16,116 nt of DNA from Acholeplasmataceae bacterium (GTDB taxonomy: Bacteria; Bacillota; Negativicutes; Acidaminococcales; Acidaminococcaceae). Positions within the stretch are counted from its first letter, which is position 1, and each line of letters begins with the position of its first letter. This document shows positions 13,021 through 16,116 of this stretch, one piece after another. Position numbers and translations under genes: made by a program. Below the pieces are notes generated by a model that worked only from the letters and a program-made list of their open reading frames with translations, made no database searches and had not been told where the DNA came from. The stretch lies in assembly GCA_012744295.1 (NCBI GenBank), contig JAAYIB010000164.1, forward strand, positions 1 through 16,116. The letters run 5' to 3'.

Positions 13021-14925
13021 TTAATCAATTATGTTGAGCTTGTATTCATGATAGAGCGTTCTGATTTCCGCCATGCGTGCCGCGAATTTCAGTTGGAGCG
13101 ACGACGTAAGGCCGTAGTCTTCTTCTTGAACCGCCCGGCGTATCAAGGTTGCCAGGCAATAGCCATCAACACTGTCTTTCAGCAGGGAATGTTTTATCTC
13201 GCTGATCCTGTTCCAGAGAGCGTCATCCCACGCCGAGGTCCCGATTTCATGCAGGCGTCGCATACATATAATTTCTCCGTGATAGTCAGGCAAAATTCTG
13301 TTGACAAGCTCTGTCTTCCAACGGGTTAAAGCACCCTCGACAAAGGAGTCAATGAAGACAGGGCGGAAAATATCTCCAGCCATCAGTGCGGCCTTCTTCT
13401 CCGGATATTTTTTGAAGGCGTTCATATTTTCCCAGACTGTAGCCGGCGGTATCCCAAAAAGATTGTTGCGCTCCTGCTCCGTAAAATCATCATAGACGTC
13501 TTTCTCGGAACGGTATTCTCTGTTCTTTTCCAAATAAAAGCCTTCCTGACCCTGCTTTTTAGATAACTCTGCACACAGCTGATCCAAGTTCTTTCCTGAT
13601 TCGATGCAGGCTTTGATACCATCAAGCATTGTGAGATAAAAACCGGCAAGCGCAAGATATGTATTCGTATAAGGGTTGGGCGAGCGCATCTCTATCCGAG
13701 TTGCCATCGGGTTGTCAATGTCTCTGACCAAACCGGCCAGAATCGTCCTGTTTCTCGAAGGCACATCAGGCGTAATGCCAAGGGAAGTCACGATGCAGAT
13801 CGGCGCCTCAAATCCCGATTTCAGGCGGTTCAGCGAGTCATTGGTTGCCGAGATTAGAGGGTTTAAGACCTCGTAGTTTTTTAAGAGTCCCATCATAGCA
13901 CCGTAACCGATTGCTGAAAGAAAATTCTCTTTAAGATTTGGCGGAGACATCAGGTTGACGATTTTCCCATTGCTCATTTTTGCCGCAAGACCGACATGCG
14001 TATGTTCACCGCTTCCGGCAACTCCCGGAATCGGTTTGGCCTGGAATGATACCTCGAGGCCGTTCATCCGGAATACTTCTTTGACTATAATGCGCGCGAG
14101 CAGTTCATTATCAGCCGTCTGAAGGCCGAAACTGTATTTCCAATCGATTTCCAGCTGTTCCATGACATGCGTCATGTGCCCTTCTTCATCCATTTGCCCT
14201 TTAACGCCGCCGACTTCCTTGTGGCCCATCTCCGGTTCGAGACCGTACAGCTCCAAAGCCTCTATAGCCTGCTCCAAGGCCGTCCTCACGTTCCCGCGTG
14301 TTCTCTGCCAATATTGCTCCTGCATCATTTGCGAAGAGGTCAACGCTTCAACCGGTGCATCTTCGCGCGGTGATTTAACCCAAAATTCCAGTTCTGTCGC
14401 ACATGTGAAAACTATGTCGCTTATTTCCGCGGCATCGATGTGTTCCAGTCCGTAAATCCGCGGATGCTTCCTGCAAAGGTTCAGTAATTCAACACGCACA
14501 TGCTCAAGAGCGCTCTTCAGGATGGAACGTGAGTCAACAAAGACCTCGTTATGAATCAGGAAACTGGGAATACGCAGAGTCCCCACCATTTTTCCGGTAT
14601 CAACGTCAAAATGTTCAGGATTATAATCAACGTACCAATTGACATTCTTGTCGGTAATCATGTCTACGCGCGCATTGTTCAGTGTTGCGATTCCCGGCAT
14701 TACAACCGATGATCCGTCTGTCTGCGGACCATGCTCGTTCAAAAAGACGTCCATGTCTTCAATGAAAAGAGAAATGGGTATTTTCTCATCCGTGTCGTTT
14801 CCTGCAAAATCGATGCCGACAAAAGAAACAAACTTGACTTCGGGATGAAGCTCCAATAAGGCTGTCAAATCTTCCCTGTTGTGTTGCTCCGGCTTTATGA
14901 CGTAAAGCAAATCAGACCTTTTCAT
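13021..14925 (-). CDS. glnA: Glutamine synthetase with a long C-terminal extension
   Basis: It makes glutamine from glutamate, ammonia and ATP, the main ammonia-assimilation step. The start is the ATG at 14923-14925, after GAGGAGG 7 nt upstream, giving 634 aa. The upstream extension of the frame crosses the promoter and is not coding. The catalytic core is visible: CATELEFW (175-182; E178, E180), GHKEVGG (234-240), GQMDEEG (243-249), GSGEHTHVGL (304-313, the ATP/metal His loop), NDSLNRLKSGFEAP (362-375), RNRT (391-394) and RIEMRSPNPYTN (410-421). Typical type I enzymes are about 440-470 aa. This one has some 170 extra C-terminal residues (from about 460), largely charged and helical, and a non-canonical E-H-T-H loop where most have M-H-V-H. 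It is thus a divergent long GS, not classic type I; type III enzymes are similar in length but differ in layout. Confidence 0.93.
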   Translation of the reverse strand: MKRSDLLYVIKPEQHNREDLTALLELHPEVKFVSFVGIDFAGNDTDEKIPISLFIEDMDVFLNEHGPQTDGSSVVMPGIATLNNARVDMITDKNVNWYVDYNPEHFDVDTGKMVGTLRIPSFLIHNEVFVDSRSILKSALEHVRVELLNLCRKHPRIYGLEHIDAAEISDIVFTCATELEFWVKSPREDAPVEALTSSQMMQEQYWQRTRGNVRTALEQAIEALELYGLEPEMGHKEVGGVKGQMDEEGHMTHVMEQLEIDWKYSFGLQTADNELLARIIVKEVFRMNGLEVSFQAKPIPGVAGSGEHTHVGLAAKMSNGKIVNLMSPPNLKENFLSAIGYGAMMGLLKNYEVLNPLISATNDSLNRLKSGFEAPICIVTSLGITPDVPSRNRTILAGLVRDIDNPMATRIEMRSPNPYTNTYLALAGFYLTMLDGIKACIESGKNLDQLCAELSKKQGQEGFYLEKNREYRSEKDVYDDFTEQERNNLFGIPPATVWENMNAFKKYPEKKAALMAGDIFRPVFIDSFVEGALTRWKTELVNRILPDYHGEIICMRRLHEIGTSAWDDALWNRISEIKHSLLKDSVDGYCLATLIRRAVQEEDYGLTSSLQLKFAARMAEIRTLYHEYKLNIID

Positions 14926-14970
14926 AATAATATCCTCCTCAATAGCTTTCCTATCTGCTTGGCAAAAGCG

Positions 14971-15021
14971 AAGGAGACCTTTCCAAAGGCTGCATAGACG
15001 CAACTTTAGAAAGGTCTCCTT
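14971..15021 (-). promoter_or_regulatory. Large hairpin at the 5' end of the glnA transcript, built from two dyads
   Basis: AAGGAGACCTTTC (14971-14983) is perfectly complementary to GAAAGGTCTCCTT (15009-15021). The inner bases also pair (AAAG with CTTT, TTGC with GCAG), leaving about 6 unpaired nt at the tip. The hairpin starts roughly 6 nt after the predicted start of transcription, about 45 nt before the glnA ribosome binding site. Only a four-T run follows it, so it is a weak terminator at best. Each arm is itself a small dyad (AAGG-AGA-CCTT and AAAGG-TCT-CCTTT), with centres 40 bp apart. It may act as RNA structure or as a pair of protein-binding sites. No match to GlnR sites or ANTAR hairpins seen. 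Confidence 0.7.
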
Positions 15022-15033
15022 TGACCTACTGAA

Positions 15034-15062
15034 ATTATAACGCAAAAAAAAGAACCTGTCGA
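15034..15062 (-). promoter_or_regulatory. Promoter of glnA
   Basis: Minus strand: -35 TCGACA (15057-15062, 5 of 6), 17-bp spacer containing an eight-T run, -10 TATAAT (15034-15039, perfect). Transcription should begin near 15027, leaving a leader of about 100 nt. The 110 bp between this promoter and the dodecin stop hold no gene. Confidence 0.85.
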
Positions 15063-15170
15063 GAGAAAACTTTAAAAAAATAACACGCCTCTTGTTCCTG
15101 CAATGCAAATAGATTTATACTGTCTCAGAATAATGCTTCAACGGTTCCACCGCTTGGGCAACGTTTTCGT

Positions 15171-15374
15171 TTAGTCGTTGACAACGAAGGAAACTTTGGC
15201 ATTTATTCTGTACTTTATTATTTTGTTGTCCTTGACAACTGCCTTGAGATTTTCAATGTTAATCTGGTTAATGCATTCAACAGTCTTCGAGGCTTCCATA
15301 ATGGCATTTTTGGCAGCATCTTCCCAACCATTTTCAGACTCGGCCAAGATCTCTATTACCTTTACAACAGCCAT
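15171..15374 (-). CDS. Dodecin-family small flavin-binding-type protein
   Basis: The product is 67 aa. Dodecins form hollow 12-subunit shells that bind flavins or related ligands and are thought to buffer or store them. The start MAVVKVIEILAES is the family N-terminus. Of three closely spaced ATGs, the one at 15372-15374 has GGAGG at 9 nt, whereas the other two lie 0 and 3 nt from it. The helix WEDAAKNAIMEASKTV (17-32) and the strands LKAVVKDNKIIKYRINAKVSFVV (43-65) follow the family pattern. The flavin-stacking tryptophan of classical dodecins should fall near residue 39 (N39 in INQINIEN), so the tryptophan is missing. Own promoter at 15456-15484; no terminator before glnA. Confidence 0.9.
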   Translation of the reverse strand: MAVVKVIEILAESENGWEDAAKNAIMEASKTVECINQINIENLKAVVKDNKIIKYRINAKVSFVVND

Positions 15375-15455
15375 TTTCATCATCCTCCCTATGAAAAAAC
15401 GGAACAAGCGGCGCGTATTTGCTCAGGAAAAAGATAGAACCACTCTTGCGTCTTA

Positions 15456-15484
15456 ATTGTACGAATATTCCGAATAAAAAGCAA
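15456..15484 (-). promoter_or_regulatory. Promoter of the dodecin gene
   Basis: Minus strand: TTGCTT (15479-15484, weak), 17-bp spacer, TACAAT (15456-15461). It leaves a leader of about 75 nt with no obvious hairpin. Confidence 0.5.
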
Positions 15485-15512
15485 GCACTTGTCATCCTAA
15501 AATAAGATACGA

Positions 15513-15542
15513 AAAAAATCAGCCCGGGCAGCTGCCCGGGCT
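15513..15542 (-). terminator. Terminator of the tRNA-Gln/tRNA-Glu unit
   Basis: A perfect 22-bp palindrome (15521-15542) with arms AGCCCGGGCA and TGCCCGGGCT is followed on the minus strand by GATTTTTTTC. It is a strong intrinsic terminator. The stretch between it and the tRNA-Glu 3' end (15543-15650) contains only a short GGCG-ATG-CGCC hairpin and no gene. Confidence 0.9.
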
Positions 15543-15650
15543 AAACACCGAATCATTTGTATTAATTCTTATTTGACAAGTTAACCGACTGTTCAGCATA
15601 AACACGAAAGAACAAGAACGGCGCATCGCCTGTCAAGCCAAAAGTTGAAG

Positions 15651-15725
15651 TGGTAGCCCCAAGGGGAATTGAACCCCTGACTCCGCCTTGAGAGGGCAGC
15701 GTCTTAACCACTTGACCATGGGGCC
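15651..15725 (-). tRNA. tRNA-Glu (anticodon CTC)
   Basis: The RNA is 75 nt with an encoded CCA. The acceptor stem GGCCCCA/TGGGGCT is closed at the end by a G1-U72 wobble pair. D-stem GTC/GAC; anticodon stem CTGCC/GGCGG with loop CTCTCAA, so the anticodon is CTC and reads GAG. T-arm AGGGG-TTCAATT-CCCCT. It is the second tRNA of a two-gene unit, 3 nt after tRNA-Gln. Confidence 0.95.
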
Positions 15726-15728
15726 GAT

Positions 15729-15802
15729 TGGCTCCGGGACTAGGACTCGAACCCAGACAAGATGATCCAGAATCACCTGTGCTACCATTACACCATCCCG
15801 GA
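15729..15802 (-). tRNA. tRNA-Gln (anticodon CTG)
   Basis: The RNA is 74 nt with an encoded CCA. The acceptor stem TCCGGGA/TCCCGGA begins with the weak U1-A72 pair and has discriminator G73, both typical of tRNA-Gln. Anticodon stem GGTGA/TCATC with loop TTCTGGA, so the anticodon is CTG and reads CAG. T-arm CTGGG-TTCGAGT-CCTAG. It lies 46 nt downstream of gltX, behind its own promoter. Confidence 0.95.
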
Positions 15803-15815
15803 AAGTACAAAATGT

Positions 15816-15844
15816 ATTATACCTAATTTCATTTGAAATTACAA
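15816..15844 (-). promoter_or_regulatory. Promoter of the tRNA unit, with a 16-bp dyad in its spacer
   Basis: Minus strand: TTGTAA (15839-15844), 17-bp spacer, perfect TATAAT (15816-15821). The spacer is largely occupied by the inverted repeat AATTTCA-TT-TGAAATT (15825-15840), and AAGTAC/GTACTT flanks the whole element. Transcription would start within about 8 nt of the tRNA-Gln 5' end. Confidence 0.7.
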
Positions 15845-15848
15845 GTAC

Positions 15849-16116
15849 TTATCTTGAATTTATATAGTTTATTGCATTCTGCAGCCTTTTAATGGTTTTT
15901 TCGCGACCCAGAAGAAGCATGACGTCAAAAAGGCCCGGACTGACCATGCGGCCTGTAAGTGCAAGCCTGGTCGGGTGAATGAGCTTGCCGAGCGCTATTC
16001 CTTTATTTTCCGCAATCTCCGCATAAGTTTTTTCCATTGCAGGCAGTGTGAAATCTTCAAGCAAATTCAGCGACTTGAGGCATGCCGACAAAAGTTCGGC
16101 CGCGTCAGGCGTGAAA
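15849..16116 (-). CDS. gltX: Glutamyl-tRNA synthetase, C-terminal fragment (starts beyond the right edge)
   Basis: The frame is open to the window edge, so the 88 residues seen are the end of a longer protein; the in-frame TTG at 16089-16091 is internal. The sequence FTPDAAELLSACLKSL...WITH no gap into AEIAENKGIALGKLIHPTRL (about 58-35 residues from the end) and ALTGRMVSPGLFDVMLLLGR matches the C-terminal anticodon-binding domain of GltX, where GK-L-x-x-P-x-R-x-A-L-TG-x-x-x-SPGLF is diagnostic. GltX charges tRNA-Glu; in most bacteria lacking GlnRS it also charges tRNA-Gln with glutamate, later amidated by GatCAB. The two tRNAs just downstream are exactly those substrates. Confidence 0.93.
   Translation of the reverse strand, partial: FTPDAAELLSACLKSLNLLEDFTLPAMEKTYAEIAENKGIALGKLIHPTRLALTGRMVSPGLFDVMLLLGREKTIKRLQNAINYINSR

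Noticed and set aside
14926..15108. A 61-residue N-terminal extension of glutamine synthetase
   Set aside because: The extension covers the promoter and hairpin; a strong GAGGAGG sits 7 nt before the ATG at 14925, where the family-like sequence begins.
15139..15156. T-box-like GGTGGAACCG on the minus strand upstream of glnA
   Set aside because: It matches only part of the T-box core and is not followed by a terminator hairpin. The space upstream is dodecin coding sequence rather than a Stem I leader, and the glnA promoter lies downstream of it.
15562..15810. An 82-codon minus-strand reading frame across the tRNA region
   Set aside because: It simply reads through both tRNA genes in the sense direction; the tRNA folds explain the sequence fully.
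1..16116. CRISPR array, insertion sequence, prophage or defence island
   Set aside because: There are no regularly spaced repeats, transposase or phage genes. Apart from the small unknowns described, the content is conserved housekeeping genes.

Overview
The window is a compact bacterial chromosome segment, roughly half G+C. It fits a low-to-moderate GC Firmicute, most likely of the Negativicutes (inference). The signs are the thrS-infC-rpmI-rplT order, a threonine T-box, an L20-type leader, RNA-binding PyrR, a DUF4127 exported protein, a dodecin, and strong AGGAGG ribosome binding sites. There are no phage, insertion-sequence or CRISPR signs. All genes but one are on the minus strand, so they are described from high to low coordinates.

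Right end (16116-13021): this is a glutamate/glutamine cluster. It holds the 3' end of gltX, then tRNA-Gln(CTG) and tRNA-Glu(CTC) under their own promoter and terminator. A small dodecin follows, and then an unusually long glutamine synthetase whose transcript starts with a large hairpin.

Middle (12907-9169): a hotdog-fold (PaaI-like) protein and a butyryl-CoA-dehydrogenase-like flavoenzyme, then the lspA-rluD-pyrR operon.

9049-6431: a nucleoside salvage operon of udp, deoB and an exported protein of unknown function. Two monocistronic genes follow. One encodes an 89-aa protein whose C-terminus looks like the glycyl-radical loop of anaerobic ribonucleotide reductase. The other is yajQ.

5386-3818: the only plus-strand gene encodes a DUF4127 exported protein. 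It converges on yajQ across a shared bidirectional terminator and diverges from thrS.

Left end (3747-1): the T-box-controlled thrS, then the infC-rpmI-rplT operon with its own promoter and attenuator leader. infC appears to start at a rare ATA codon. After a terminator, the first 27 codons of a TrkH/KtrB-like potassium transporter run off the window.

The best candidates for something undescribed are the stand-alone glycyl-radical-like protein (6032-6301), the paired dyads and hairpin at the 5' end of the glnA transcript, and the ATA start of infC. Most of the rest is ordinary housekeeping DNA.
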